A stretch of 64,000 nt of DNA from Jiella marina (GTDB lineage: Bacteria > Pseudomonadota > Alphaproteobacteria > Rhizobiales > Rhizobiaceae). A model generated the notes under the pieces. It saw nothing but the letters and a program-made list of their open reading frames with translations. It had not been told where the DNA came from and made no database searches. The stretch covers positions 62,001 through 126,000 of the forward strand of contig NZ_JAKQZG010000007.1 of NCBI RefSeq assembly GCF_024359545.1, given 5' to 3'. Shown piece by piece: positions 16,791 through 28,904 of the stretch (positions are counted from its first letter, which is position 1; every line of letters starts with the position of its first letter). The position numbers and the translations under genes were made by a program.

Positions 16791-18254
16791 TCAGGCCAGG
16801 GTGAGTTCTGGCCAATGCTGGGCCCAGGGGCGTGCGGCCTCGAAAGCGGCGGCGACTTTGAAGAGCCGGTTCTCCTCGAGCCAGGGGGCGACCAATTGCA
16901 GCCCGATCGGCAGCCCCGCCTGGTCGAAACCGCAGGGGACGGTGGCCGCCGGAAGGCCGGTCAGATTGATCGGCCAGGTGAAGGGAGACCAGCCGAGATG
17001 CCGGTCGACGGTCCGGCCGGCAATGCTGTCGGCGCCGAGTTCGCCGGCGGCGAAGGCCGTGATGGCAACGGTTGGGCTCGCCAGCATGTCGATGCCGGAG
17101 AAGAGGTCGAGGAAACGAGCCCGGAGCTTCGACCGCCGATGCGTCGCTTCCACATAGTCGACCCCGCTATAGGTCCGGCCCTTCGCGAGGACGTCGCGGA
17201 AGTCGGGATCGGATTGTGCAAAGGCGCTCTCGTCCCGGTCTCCCATCGAGCCGGCCTGTTCGCTGAGCGCGATCGGTTTGAGGATGCTCTCGAGGATATC
17301 GGCCGGCACGAGCGCATCGAGATGCACCGTCTTCGCGCCGAGTTCGGTGAGCGCGGCCACGGCGGCTTCGAACGCCGCTGCGACATCAGGCTCCACCGGC
17401 GCGTAGCCGAAATCGGGCGAGACGCCAATGGTCATGCCTTCAAGGCTGCCTGGCTGTGGATTGGGATAGCGCGTCTCGGTGCGCAGCGACGCTGCATCGC
17501 GCGCATCGTGCCCCGCGATCACGTCGAGCATGAGGGCGGCATCTGCGACGGTGCGGGTGATCGGACCGGTATGGGCGAGGCTGCCCCATGAGGGCGGGAA
17601 GAAGCCCGGAGCACGGGAGACGAGGCCGAAGGTCGGCTTGATGCCGAAGACGCCGCAAAAGGAGGAAGGCACCCGGATCGAGCCGACACCGTCCGTCCCG
17701 ATGGCGATTGGTCCGCCCCCGCCGGCGACCGCGGCAGCGGCCCCGCCGCTCGATCCGCCGCTCGTACGGTCCTGGGACCAGGGATTGCGCGTGATGCCGG
17801 TCACGGGATTGTCGGCGGTGAGCTTGTAGCCGGATTCGCAGGTGGTGGTCTTGCAGGTGACGATCGCGCCGGCGGCCTTCAGGCGTTCCACCACGAAGGC
17901 GTCCGTCGTCGCGACGAAATCCTTGAGCGATGGTGCGCCGCCCTTGGCTGCGACGTCCTTGACGAAGACTAGGTCCTTGATCGTCACCGGCACGCCGGCG
18001 AGCGGGCCGAGGGCGTCGCCGCTGCGATAGGCGGCCGTCGCGGCCTCGGCGGCGGCGTGCGCGCCGTCGTAGAGGTCGGTGACGACGACATTGCAGGCGC
18101 CGTCGACGATTGCGAGCTGGGACAGGATCTGATCGACCGCCTCGCTCGGCGTGAACGCGCCGCTTCGGTATCCGGCAAGGAGATCGGTCGCCGAACGGCG
18201 CGCAAGTTCTCCCGGGGCAGCCGCCGTGGCGGCACCCATCTCGACGTCCTGCAT
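16791..18254 (-). CDS. Amidase, amidase-signature family
   Basis: A 487-residue serine amidohydrolase. The Ser-cisSer-Lys triad is visible: Lys in GVPVTIKDL, cis-Ser in TSGGSSGGAA and the nucleophile Ser in GTDGVGSIRVPSSF. The family hydrolyses amides to acid and ammonia. The ATG at 18254 is preceded by GAGGAGA. It is the last gene of the minus-strand run Pot importer-molybdenum hydroxylase-amidase, separated from the hydroxylase FAD subunit by 128 bases. A reasonable guess is that it acts on the product of the hydroxylase, but the substrate cannot be read from sequence. Confidence 0.92.
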   Translation of the reverse strand: MQDVEMGAATAAAPGELARRSATDLLAGYRSGAFTPSEAVDQILSQLAIVDGACNVVVTDLYDGAHAAAEAATAAYRSGDALGPLAGVPVTIKDLVFVKDVAAKGGAPSLKDFVATTDAFVVERLKAAGAIVTCKTTTCESGYKLTADNPVTGITRNPWSQDRTSGGSSGGAAAAVAGGGGPIAIGTDGVGSIRVPSSFCGVFGIKPTFGLVSRAPGFFPPSWGSLAHTGPITRTVADAALMLDVIAGHDARDAASLRTETRYPNPQPGSLEGMTIGVSPDFGYAPVEPDVAAAFEAAVAALTELGAKTVHLDALVPADILESILKPIALSEQAGSMGDRDESAFAQSDPDFRDVLAKGRTYSGVDYVEATHRRSKLRARFLDLFSGIDMLASPTVAITAFAAGELGADSIAGRTVDRHLGWSPFTWPINLTGLPAATVPCGFDQAGLPIGLQLVAPWLEENRLFKVAAAFEAARPWAQHWPELTLA

Positions 18255-18382
18255 CTGTCGTGTCTCCTCGCCTCAGGCGCCAGGGGGGCGGAAGACCGCC
18301 GCCACTTCGAGTCTGATGTCGGTTTCGTTCTTGTCCGCGAAAGACGGGGCCGGCCGGCTGGGGCGACCCCGGAAACGCCGCG

Positions 18383-19183
18383 CTAATGGCCGGCAATTGC
18401 CGCCGCGACGGCGCGTTTGGTGAGCACCATGATCATATGGGCTCGATAGTCGGCATCGGCGTGAAGATCGGAATTGAGCTCGCTCGCGTCGATCGAGATG
18501 CGGTCGAGAGCGGACGGCTCGAAGGCGCTCGCAAGGGCCTCCTCGATATCGGCGGAGCGGAAGACGCACGGACCCGCACCGGTAACCGCCACCCGGACGC
18601 CATCCGCAAAGCGCGCGACGAAGACCCCGACGAGGGCGTAGCGCGAAGCCGGGCTCCTCAGCTTTTCGTAGGACGCCGCAAGGGGAATGGGAAACCGGAC
18701 TGCCGTGACGATCTCGTCGGTCTCGAGGGCAGTCTCGAAGGTGCCGAGAAAGAAATCGTCGGCCGCGATTTCCCGCCGATCGGTGACGACCGTCGCATCG
18801 AGGGCGAGGAGCGCTGCCGGGTAGTCTGCCGCCGGGTCGTTATTGGCGATCGAGCCGCCGATCGTGCCGCGATAGCGCACCTGCGGGTCACCGATCCGGC
18901 CTGCCAGCGCCGCCAGGGCGGGGACGGCGGCTTTCACGACTTCTGAGCCCGCCACATCCGCGTGGCGGGTGAGGGCACCGATCACGAGGCCGTCGCCGGT
19001 CCGCTCGATCATCGCAAGGCCAGGCAGCGACGACAGGTCGACCAGATCACTCGGATCCGCCAGGCGCTGACGCATGGTGGGCAAAAGCGTCATGCCGCCG
19101 GCGAGGAATTTGCCGTCCTCGGCGCCGGCAAGGAGCTTGGCGGCATCCGCGATGGAGGAAGGGCGATGGAAGGCGAGGGTCAT
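18383..19183 (-). CDS. Molybdenum hydroxylase FAD-binding (medium) subunit, CoxM-like
   Basis: A 266-residue FAD subunit of the xanthine dehydrogenase family. FAD-binding motifs AGGMTLLP (AGG-T-L) and the conserved TIGGSIANNDPAADY are present. It passes electrons from the iron-sulfur subunit to an acceptor. ATG 19183 follows GAGGAGGAAG. It is encoded directly after the large subunit (13 bases), so the order within the operon is small, large, medium. The subunit is somewhat shorter than CoxM of Oligotropha, but the core appears intact. Confidence 0.92.
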   Translation of the reverse strand: MTLAFHRPSSIADAAKLLAGAEDGKFLAGGMTLLPTMRQRLADPSDLVDLSSLPGLAMIERTGDGLVIGALTRHADVAGSEVVKAAVPALAALAGRIGDPQVRYRGTIGGSIANNDPAADYPAALLALDATVVTDRREIAADDFFLGTFETALETDEIVTAVRFPIPLAASYEKLRSPASRYALVGVFVARFADGVRVAVTGAGPCVFRSADIEEALASAFEPSALDRISIDASELNSDLHADADYRAHMIMVLTKRAVAAAIAGH

Positions 19184-19196
19184 GGGAACTTCCTCC

Positions 19197-21584
<2,388 letters not shown>

Positions 21585-21598
21585 GACGGTGTTCTCCT

Positions 21599-22072
<474 letters not shown>

Positions 22073-22082
22073 GGCGTTTCTC

Positions 22083-23213
22083 CTATGGCTCGATCATCAG
22101 ATGGGCGTGCTCGACGTCCCAAGCCGCGTAGACGACTTCGCCCACCTTCATCGGATCCTGGAAGAAGCGGCGTTCGGGTACGAAGGCGATGAAGGCGACG
22201 TCGTCGGTGGCGTCCAGCATGACCTTGACGAAATTGCCCTGGTATTCGATGCCGACGATCCGGCTCGACACGGCGGCCTTGCCGGCGGGAACCTTGCCCT
22301 TTTCCGGCCGGAGCAGCTCGATGTCGTCGCGGCGCACCGCGATTTCGATCGTTTCGTCCTTTTCGAGACGGTGCCTGCCGTCGAACGCGACTTCGATCGG
22401 CTCCTCGCCGCGGCCGACCATGGTGGCACGTACGCCGTTGATCGTGCGGACCTTGCCGCGCAGCACGTTCTGGCCACCCATGAACTCGGCCACATAGCGG
22501 TCGCGCGGGGCGATGTAGACTTCGCGGGCAGGGCCGGCCTGCTTGATCTTTCCCCGTTCCATCACGACGACGAGGTCGGCAAGCGCGATTGCCTCCATCT
22601 GGGTGTGGGTGACGTGAACGAAGGTGATGCCGAGATTCTTCTGCATGGTGGCGAGTTCGGTGCGCATCTGGATGCGCAGATGCTCGTCGAGCGCCGAGAG
22701 CGGTTCGTCGAGGAGCAGAACCCGCGGCTCGGTGATTGCGGCGCGGGCGAGGGCGACGCGCTGCTGCTGGCCGCCGGAGAGCTGGCCCGGCAGGCGTTCG
22801 GCAAACTCGCCGAGCTGCACGGTCGCCATCATCTCTTCGGCACGGCGGTAGCGCTCGGACCGGCTCATGCCCCTGACCCTGAGGGCATAGGCGATGTTGT
22901 CGCGCACGTTGAGATGCGGAAACAGGGCGTAGGACTGAAACATCATCGCCGTGCGACGCTTGACCGGCGGCAGGCCGACGACGTTCTCGCCGCCGATCAG
23001 GATTTCGCCATGGGTCGGGTCCTCGTGACCGGCGATCATCCTGAGAATGGTCGACTTGCCGCAGCCGGACGGGCCAAGCACGCAGCAATAGGCCCCGTCG
23101 GGGATCTTCAGATTGATGCCGTCGACGGCCGTGGTCTCTCCGCCGTCGTAGGATTTCACGACGCCGGCGAGCTCGATGGCGCCGCGGCCGGACGAGGTCG
23201 TTTGCATCGTCAT
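22083..23213 (-). CDS. ABC transporter ATP-binding protein, PotA-like
   Basis: A 376-residue ATPase of the spermidine/putrescine and iron family. Walker A GPSGCGKS, signature LSGGQQQ, Walker [12 protein letters not shown] and a C-terminal TOBE domain (about 290-370) are seen. The stop of the upstream permease is one base before its ATG. Together with two permeases and a Tat-exported binding protein it forms a complete importer. Energy coupling at the inner membrane is its role; the substrate is set by the binding protein. Confidence 0.93.
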   Translation of the reverse strand: MTMQTTSSGRGAIELAGVVKSYDGGETTAVDGINLKIPDGAYCCVLGPSGCGKSTILRMIAGHEDPTHGEILIGGENVVGLPPVKRRTAMMFQSYALFPHLNVRDNIAYALRVRGMSRSERYRRAEEMMATVQLGEFAERLPGQLSGGQQQRVALARAAITEPRVLLLDEPLSALDEHLRIQMRTELATMQKNLGITFVHVTHTQMEAIALADLVVVMERGKIKQAGPAREVYIAPRDRYVAEFMGGQNVLRGKVRTINGVRATMVGRGEEPIEVAFDGRHRLEKDETIEIAVRRDDIELLRPEKGKVPAGKAAVSSRIVGIEYQGNFVKVMLDATDDVAFIAFVPERRFFQDPMKVGEVVYAAWDVEHAHLMIEP

Positions 23214-23214
23214 G

Positions 23215-24075
23215 TCAGGCCTCGTTCTTGATGCGCTGGGCCCGACGCCGCTGGATCATGACGATCGATCCGAGCGCAAGGCCGATGGTGACAAAGGAGA
23301 CGATCGTGGTGACGGTGCCGAGCGCGTAGAGCGCCGGCGAGGTCACGTTGAGCGTCATCGACCAGATTTCGAGGGGAAGCGTGTTGAGCGTCCCGGCGGT
23401 CTGGAGCGTGCGGGCGAACTCGTCATAGGAAAGCGTGAAGCCGAAGAGGGCCACGGCGACGAGACCCGGCAGCAGGATTGGCAGGATCACCAGCCAGACG
23501 GTCTGGAGCGGAGAGGCACCGAGGTCGCGCGAGGCCTCTTCCCAGGCCGTGTTGAACCGCGACATCACGGCGAACATGATCAGGACGCCGAAGGGCAGGG
23601 TACAGGAGAGCTGCGCGCCGAGCGCCGACGTATACCAACTCGGGCGCATCCCGAGGAAATTGAACGTCAGTCCGATGCCGAGACCGAGCACCAGGCCGGG
23701 CACGACGAGGCTGCCGATCATCAGATAGAACACGGCCGTGTCGCCGAAGTAGCGGCGGCGGAAGGCCATGCCGGCGAGGAACGAGATCACCACAGTTAAC
23801 ACCGTGACGAGGACCGCCAGCCGGATCGAGCGATCGAACGAGCCTTTCACGTCGCCGGTGCGCACCTGGGTGAAGAGATCGACGAACCAGTGCAGCGACA
23901 GGCCCTTCATCGGGAAGACGAGACCGCCGCGCACATCCTGGAAGGACAGGATGTAGATCGAGATCATAGGAGCGTAGAGCCCGATCACATAGAGGATGAA
24001 GACGGCGAGGAGGACGTAGAAGGTCCAGGGCCGGCCGCCCGAGCGCGGCGTTCCGGCGGTGGCGGAGCGGCTCAT
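23215..24075 (-). CDS. ABC transporter permease, PotC-like
   Basis: A 286-residue permease of the BPD type. Hydrophobic helices include FYVLLAVFILYVIGLYAPMISIYILSF near the N-terminus. The EAA-type loop is EEASRDLGASPLQTVWLVILPILLPG. It starts inside the stop of the preceding permease (ATGA overlap). With its partner it forms the channel of the Pot-type importer. Confidence 0.92.
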   Translation of the reverse strand: MSRSATAGTPRSGGRPWTFYVLLAVFILYVIGLYAPMISIYILSFQDVRGGLVFPMKGLSLHWFVDLFTQVRTGDVKGSFDRSIRLAVLVTVLTVVISFLAGMAFRRRYFGDTAVFYLMIGSLVVPGLVLGLGIGLTFNFLGMRPSWYTSALGAQLSCTLPFGVLIMFAVMSRFNTAWEEASRDLGASPLQTVWLVILPILLPGLVAVALFGFTLSYDEFARTLQTAGTLNTLPLEIWSMTLNVTSPALYALGTVTTIVSFVTIGLALGSIVMIQRRRAQRIKNEA

Positions 24076-24935
24076 CGGGCAATCTCCCGGCGAATGTCGA
24101 CGACGCGCAGGATCGAGAAGACGACCGCCACCACAATGAGGGTGAGGATGACGGCGCTGGCTGCGGCGGAGGGATATTGCAGGACGCCCACATCTTCGTA
24201 GAGCGCGCCGACGACCGAGGCCGAGCCGCCGCCGGACATCACCTTCACCACGAAGAAGTCACCCATCACGATCGACAGCACGAAGATCGAGCCGAGTGCG
24301 ATGCCGCTCTTGGCCATGGGCAGGACGATGTACCGCAGGATGTCGAAGCGGCTCGAACCGGCGTCCAGCGCCGCCTCGATCAGCGACTTGTCGATCTTCG
24401 ACAGGGAATTGAAGATCGGCACGATCATGAAGATCGTCAGCTGATGGACATAGGCGACGATCACCGCGAAGTTCGAAAACAGCAGGAAGGCGAGCGGCTG
24501 GTCGATGATGCCGGCTCCCATCAGGCCCTGATTGATGAGGCCTTCCTTGCCCAGGAGCGGGATCCAGGAAATCATCCGGATGATGTTCGACGTCCAGAAC
24601 GGGACCGTGCAGAGCAGGAACAGGCCGATCGCCAGAAGCTGGTTCTTCACGTGGAAGACCAGGAAATAGGAGACCCAGAAGCCGATGACGGTGGCGAACG
24701 CCCAAGTGATGACGGCGAACTTTGCGGTCTCGTAATAAAGGTCGAAGGTCAGCCGCGAGCGGAACACGCCGATGTAATTGTCCAGCGTGAAGGTCTGGAT
24801 CATCCCGCCGAAGCCGTCCGATTCCATGAAGCTCGCCGCCAGGATCACCAGGAACGGCACGACGAAGAACGGGATCAGCACGAGCAGGAGCGGCGAGACC
24901 GCGAGCCAGCCGAACAGGTCTGAGCGCTTGACCAT
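24072..24935 (-). CDS. ABC transporter permease, PotB-like
   Basis: A 287-residue permease. The chosen start is ATG 24935 (MVKRSDLFGWLAVSPLL), with GGAG 9-12 bases before it. The frame stays open further upstream but that part overlaps the binding-protein gene and lacks membrane character. The EAA loop is EAALDAGSSRFDILRYIVLPMAKSG. The gap to the upstream SBP gene holds a strong stem-loop. Confidence 0.92.
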   Translation of the reverse strand: MVKRSDLFGWLAVSPLLLVLIPFFVVPFLVILAASFMESDGFGGMIQTFTLDNYIGVFRSRLTFDLYYETAKFAVITWAFATVIGFWVSYFLVFHVKNQLLAIGLFLLCTVPFWTSNIIRMISWIPLLGKEGLINQGLMGAGIIDQPLAFLLFSNFAVIVAYVHQLTIFMIVPIFNSLSKIDKSLIEAALDAGSSRFDILRYIVLPMAKSGIALGSIFVLSIVMGDFFVVKVMSGGGSASVVGALYEDVGVLQYPSAAASAVILTLIVVAVVFSILRVVDIRREIAR

Positions 24936-24963
24936 CAATCGGACTCCGTGGGGAGGATGGGCG

Positions 24964-24993
24964 ATCGGGACGGCCGCTTGCGGCCGGCCCGAT
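24964..24993 (-). terminator. Intercistronic stem-loop after the Pot-type SBP gene
   Basis: ATCGGG and CCCGAT (24964-24969, 24988-24993) enclose CGGCCGC-TT-GCGGCCG with one A/G mismatch. It lies 26 bases downstream of the SBP stop and before the first permease. No T-run is seen, which suggests mRNA processing or attenuation. Confidence 0.65.
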
Positions 24994-25018
24994 GTCTTGT
25001 GGGGTTCACGCGCTCGGC

Positions 25019-26347
25019 TCAGGCGACCTTGAACTCGTTCCAGCGCTTGTTCATGTACGCCGCCTCGTCCATCAGCGTGTTCCAGCACGAGATGTTGGTG
25101 ACGCGTTCGATGAAGGAGCCGCCATCGCGCTTGGCGCCTTCCGGCTCCATCGGCACGCCGTAAGGGTCCATGATCGGCTCGGGGGCGGGCTTGCCTTCGT
25201 ACCAGTAGGCCCACTCGGCTGGCGACAACTGCTCCTTCGCCGTGCTGGGGACGGGCGAATAATAGCCGTAGCGGGCGACGAAGGCGCCCTGCCAGCCGGA
25301 CAGGTACCAGTTCAGATATTCATAGGCCGCATCGAGCTTCTTGCCTTCCAGATGCCCCATCAGGGCCATGCCGTTGCACCAGCCGCGATAGCCTTCCTTG
25401 CCGTTCTTCTTGTTGACCGGCGCGTAGACGCAGGGGACTTCCTTGACCCGAACGGCGGCGACCGCCGGCGACCACATGGACTGGATGATCACCTCTCCAG
25501 CGGCCATCAGGTTGACCGACTGGTCGAAAGTGGTCCAGGTGGCGCGGAAATGGCCGGCGCGCTTGAGCTCGATCAGCTTGTCGATCGTCTGGTCGATCTC
25601 CTCGCGGGTCATGTTGCCCTTGTTGCCGTAGCTGATGAGCCCGGCGCTCTCGAAGCAGAGCGCGGCGTCCATGATGCCGATGGCGGGAACGTCGAGGATC
25701 GCCGCCTTGCCGGCGAATTTCGGATCGATCAGCTCCTTCCACTCGGTCACCTCGTGCCCGACGAGGTCGGGCCGGTAGCCGATGGAGTCGGCGTTGTAGA
25801 CCTGGGGCAGGAAGGTCATCCAGTCGGTGACGCCTTCGTGCAGCTCGGTCGCGTCCTTTTCCTCGATATACATCGCCTCATAGGGGGAGATGCCTTCGCG
25901 GGGGATCTCGTGGCCCTCGATTTCGCCGCGGGTGAAGATCGGCAGGATGTTGTCGAACTGCTTGATCCGGGCACGTTCGATCCCCTGCAGGACGCCGCGC
26001 CTTGTGGCGAGCTTGGCCTGCCAGCCTTCGACATCGGCGATGTCGACGGAATTGGGCTGGGTGATGAAGCGGTTGATCGCGGCCGACGTGTCGAGGTTCT
26101 GCATCGTGACCTTGAAGCCGAGATCCTTCGAGGCCTGGTCGCCGATCGCCTTCACCACCGAGTAGGAGACGCCCACATGGGTGAGCTCGATGTCCTTGAT
26201 CTCCTGCGCCCAGATGGTCGGGAAACCGGTGATCGCGCCGGAACCCGCCGCAGCGCCGGCGGCCGCCGCCGCGCCCTTGAGGACCGTACGCCGCGACAGC
26301 GCGCCGGCCGGCTTCGAGCCCCTGCTTTGATCATCATTCTTGGTCAT
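25019..26347 (-). CDS. ABC transporter substrate-binding protein, PotD/PotF-like, Tat-exported
   Basis: A 442-residue extracellular binding protein of SBP family 1/8. The N-terminus holds a twin-arginine signal (SRRTVLKGAAAAAG) followed by an Ala-rich hydrophobic core. The body has the features of polyamine-type binding proteins (SIGYRPDLVG, YLNWYLSGWQGAFVARYGYYSPV). ATG 26347 is chosen because AGGAAAGG is well spaced from it; a GTG 6 bases upstream is possible. It is the first gene of the Pot-Cox-amidase operon. The ligand is likely a cationic or N-containing compound, which is an inference. Confidence 0.9.
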   Translation of the reverse strand: MTKNDDQSRGSKPAGALSRRTVLKGAAAAAGAAAGSGAITGFPTIWAQEIKDIELTHVGVSYSVVKAIGDQASKDLGFKVTMQNLDTSAAINRFITQPNSVDIADVEGWQAKLATRRGVLQGIERARIKQFDNILPIFTRGEIEGHEIPREGISPYEAMYIEEKDATELHEGVTDWMTFLPQVYNADSIGYRPDLVGHEVTEWKELIDPKFAGKAAILDVPAIGIMDAALCFESAGLISYGNKGNMTREEIDQTIDKLIELKRAGHFRATWTTFDQSVNLMAAGEVIIQSMWSPAVAAVRVKEVPCVYAPVNKKNGKEGYRGWCNGMALMGHLEGKKLDAAYEYLNWYLSGWQGAFVARYGYYSPVPSTAKEQLSPAEWAYWYEGKPAPEPIMDPYGVPMEPEGAKRDGGSFIERVTNISCWNTLMDEAAYMNKRWNEFKVA

Positions 26348-26827
26348 GGTCACACCTTTCCTGATGAGCGGCTCCCCATGGAACCGACCCCAAGTCGTCG
26401 AACAGTCTCGTTGATCGCTGGCTTCAGTGCTTCGACGCTAGATGCAGTGCGGTATGAACGTCCAATTTAATCGCCAAATGCCGAGTATTTGTCGCTTTTA
26501 TAGAAATGAATTGACCTTTAATTGCGCAGAGACAGGTAAAATAATGTGCAGAATGATGAAGATATTTTCGTTTATTGCAGAATTCGCGGCTTTCCCTGAT
26601 GTGTTGCATCGACAGAGCCCGCGGTTCGCCAACGCAGGGAGGTGCTTTGCGGTTCGGCGGGCGGGGCGCGAATCCGTCAAACCGGCGACGGGCCAACCAT
26701 CAGACACGGAGCTTCTTTCAGTCCGTCCGGACTCCTCGGCCGATCTTCGCTGACCCGGCCGCTCTCGTATTTCACGACGACCGTTAAGCGCGCGCCGGGC
26801 CGGAACAGCTTACGAGAGGTCTGATCC
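26348..26827. other. AT-rich intergenic region upstream of the Pot-Cox operon
   Basis: Some 480 bases between two minus-strand genes. The stretch 26460-26590 is clearly richer in A/T than the surroundings. No convincing gene is present. It should contain the promoter of the Pot-Cox-amidase operon and the 3' end signals of nothing obvious, since sdaA ends at 26828 reading toward it. Short open frames here have no recognisable content. Confidence 0.5.
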
Positions 26828-28243
26828 TCAGCACTCCGGCAGGTTGACCGCGATGCCGCCGGTCGAGGTTTCCTTGTACTTGACGTTCATGTCGCGGCCG
26901 GTCTCGAGCATCACCTTGATGCAATTGTCGAGCGGCATGAAATGCTCGCCATCGCCGCGTAGCGCGAGAGCGGCGGCCGACACGGCCTTGATGGCGCCGA
27001 GCGCATTGCGCTCGATGCAGGGCACCTGAACGAGGCCGCCGGCCGGGTCGCAGGTCATGCCGAGGTGATGTTCCAGCGCGATTTCTGCCGCGTTCTCGAT
27101 CTGCGCATTGGTGCCGCCGAAAGCCGCGCAGAGGCCGGCAGCGGCCATGGCCGCAGCGCTCCCCACCTCGCCCTGGCAGCCGACCTCGGCACCCGAAATC
27201 GAGGCATTGGCCTTGATGATCCCGCCGACCGCCGCGGCCGTCAGCAGGAAGTCACGCCGCAGCTTGTCGGAGCGACCGCCGCAATGTTCCTGCCAATAGC
27301 GAAGCACCGCTGGCACCGTGCCGGCCGCGCCATTGGTCGGCGCGGTCACCACCTTGCCGCCGGCGGCGTTCTCCTCGTTGACGGCCATGGCGTAGAGGCT
27401 CAACCATTCATTGCCGATATGCGGCGTCTGCAGATTGGTGAAGCGCTCGGCTTCGAGCTTCTCGTGGAGGTCGCGCGCCCGCCGGCGTACCTTCAGCCCA
27501 CCCGGAAGAATGCCGGAGCCCTCGAGGCCGCGGTCGATGCATTCGTTCATCGCATCGGAGATCTCGTCGAGCCGGTCGTCGAGATCGTCACCGCGTCCGC
27601 GCGCCTCTTCGTTTGCCCGCTTCATCTCGGCGATGGTGAGGCCGGAAGCGCGTCCCATGTCGAGCATCTCCTGCGAGGAGGTGAAGGGGTAGGGCACCCC
27701 GATCAGCTCTTCGGAGGTCTTGGCGCTGCCCGAACCGCCGTCGTTCTGGGCGACGAGTTCTTCCTCGCTCATCACGAAGCCGCCGCCGACCGAATAATAA
27801 GTGGTGGTCAGCGTCGGGTTTCCCCGTCCGTCGAAGGCGCGAAAGATCATGCCATTGGCATGAAGCGGCAAGGGCGGCCCGTAGTCGAAGATCAGATCCT
27901 TGTCCGGATCGAACGCCATCGCGGGCAGGTCGGGCAGATCCAGTTTCCGGGACTCTCGAAGATCGTCGATCATTTCGTCGGCGGCCTCGATGTCGAGCGT
28001 CTCGGGCAACTGTCCCAGGAGGCCAAGAAGAACAGCCCGGTCGGTGGCGTGGCCCTTGCCGGTGAAAGCGAGCGATCCGTGCAGCGAGACCCGGATCGAG
28101 GCAGGCGCTCCGCCGCCCGGAATGCGCTCCGCGCCGCCGCGCAGATCGTCGAGAAAGCGCGCGGCGGCCACCATCGGACCCATCGTGTGGGAGGAGGACG
28201 GCCCGACGCCCCGCTTGAAGATCTCGAAGACGGAGATGAACAT
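26828..28243 (-). CDS. sdaA: L-serine ammonia-lyase (L-serine dehydratase)
   Basis: A 471-residue single-chain, iron-sulfur-type enzyme converting L-serine to pyruvate and ammonia. The N-terminal beta domain opens [21 protein letters not shown] and the C-terminal alpha domain carries the cluster cysteines in [37 protein letters not shown] and the [18 protein letters not shown] loop. ATG 28243 is preceded by CAGGAG; an open frame continues upstream but is not conserved. It ends with NLPEC, as in typical single-chain SdaA. The gene appears to stand alone. Confidence 0.95.
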   Translation of the reverse strand: MFISVFEIFKRGVGPSSSHTMGPMVAAARFLDDLRGGAERIPGGGAPASIRVSLHGSLAFTGKGHATDRAVLLGLLGQLPETLDIEAADEMIDDLRESRKLDLPDLPAMAFDPDKDLIFDYGPPLPLHANGMIFRAFDGRGNPTLTTTYYSVGGGFVMSEEELVAQNDGGSGSAKTSEELIGVPYPFTSSQEMLDMGRASGLTIAEMKRANEEARGRGDDLDDRLDEISDAMNECIDRGLEGSGILPGGLKVRRRARDLHEKLEAERFTNLQTPHIGNEWLSLYAMAVNEENAAGGKVVTAPTNGAAGTVPAVLRYWQEHCGGRSDKLRRDFLLTAAAVGGIIKANASISGAEVGCQGEVGSAAAMAAAGLCAAFGGTNAQIENAAEIALEHHLGMTCDPAGGLVQVPCIERNALGAIKAVSAAALALRGDGEHFMPLDNCIKVMLETGRDMNVKYKETSTGGIAVNLPEC

Positions 28244-28410
28244 GAATCGCTCCTGTGGATCCATAGACGGGATCGCGACCCCCACGATCCGCCTTTGGCT
28301 CAGATGATTGAAGCACGCAATATCCCATCGGCCAACTCGCGGTTTCGTCAGACCGATTTCGTTCAGCGTGCGACCAGCCTGCGGCGGGCGGGGCGGTCGA
28401 ATTCGCCGCG

Positions 28411-28885
28411 CAATGGGATCGCCATCCTCTGCGGCATTGAATCCGCGCTCTGGCCGAAGACGCTGCGCGCCATGCGCGGCGTCAACATCGCCGCCTTCGC
28501 CATTCCACCGATCGCGCTTGCGACGATCCTCAATCCTGCAGGGCCTAAGCCTCGTGCCGCGCGCCGCCCTCGAACTTCCCAAGGCGTATGGGGCATGATG
28601 CTTCAGGAATTGCGGCTGGTCTCCGTGCCGGCATCGCTGCCCTATGTCTTCGCGGCGACGCGGCTGACGGTGCCGCGGGCGATCCTCGGCGTCATGATCG
28701 CCGAATGGCTCGCCACGGGAACCGGCCTCGGCAACCTCCTCAACCAGTCGCGCGGCTTTCTCGACTACGGCATGATCTGGACCGTCGCAGCGGTCTCGGT
28801 GATCCTGTCCGTCGTCCGCTATCAGATCGTAGTCTTCACCGAACGGCGGGTGCTCGCTGCCCGGGGAATGACGACGGTCGAGTGA
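28411..28885 (+). pseudogene. Remnant of an ABC transporter permease (SsuC/ThiX-like)
   Basis: The last ~95 codons (from 28597) read like a real BPD permease C-terminus: QELRLVSVPASLPYVFAATR, VMIAEWLATGTGLGNLL, YGMIWTVAAVSVILSVV. Upstream fragments of the same family lie in shifting frames: WPKTLRAMRGVNIAAFAIPPI at about 28450-28515 in the same frame as the C-terminus, then QGLSLVPRAALELPKAYGA at about 28537-28593 in another frame, ending at a stop. No N-terminal part or start was found. Two frameshifts or small deletions plus a missing 5' end mark it as decayed. No partner ATPase or binding protein remains beside it. Confidence 0.75.
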
Positions 28886-28904
28886 GTGAGGCATCTTCTC
28901 ATGT

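Noticed and set aside
27065-28885. One long plus-strand frame covering sdaA and the permease remnant
   Set aside because: The part over sdaA is a shadow; only the last third is permease-like, so the frame is not one gene.
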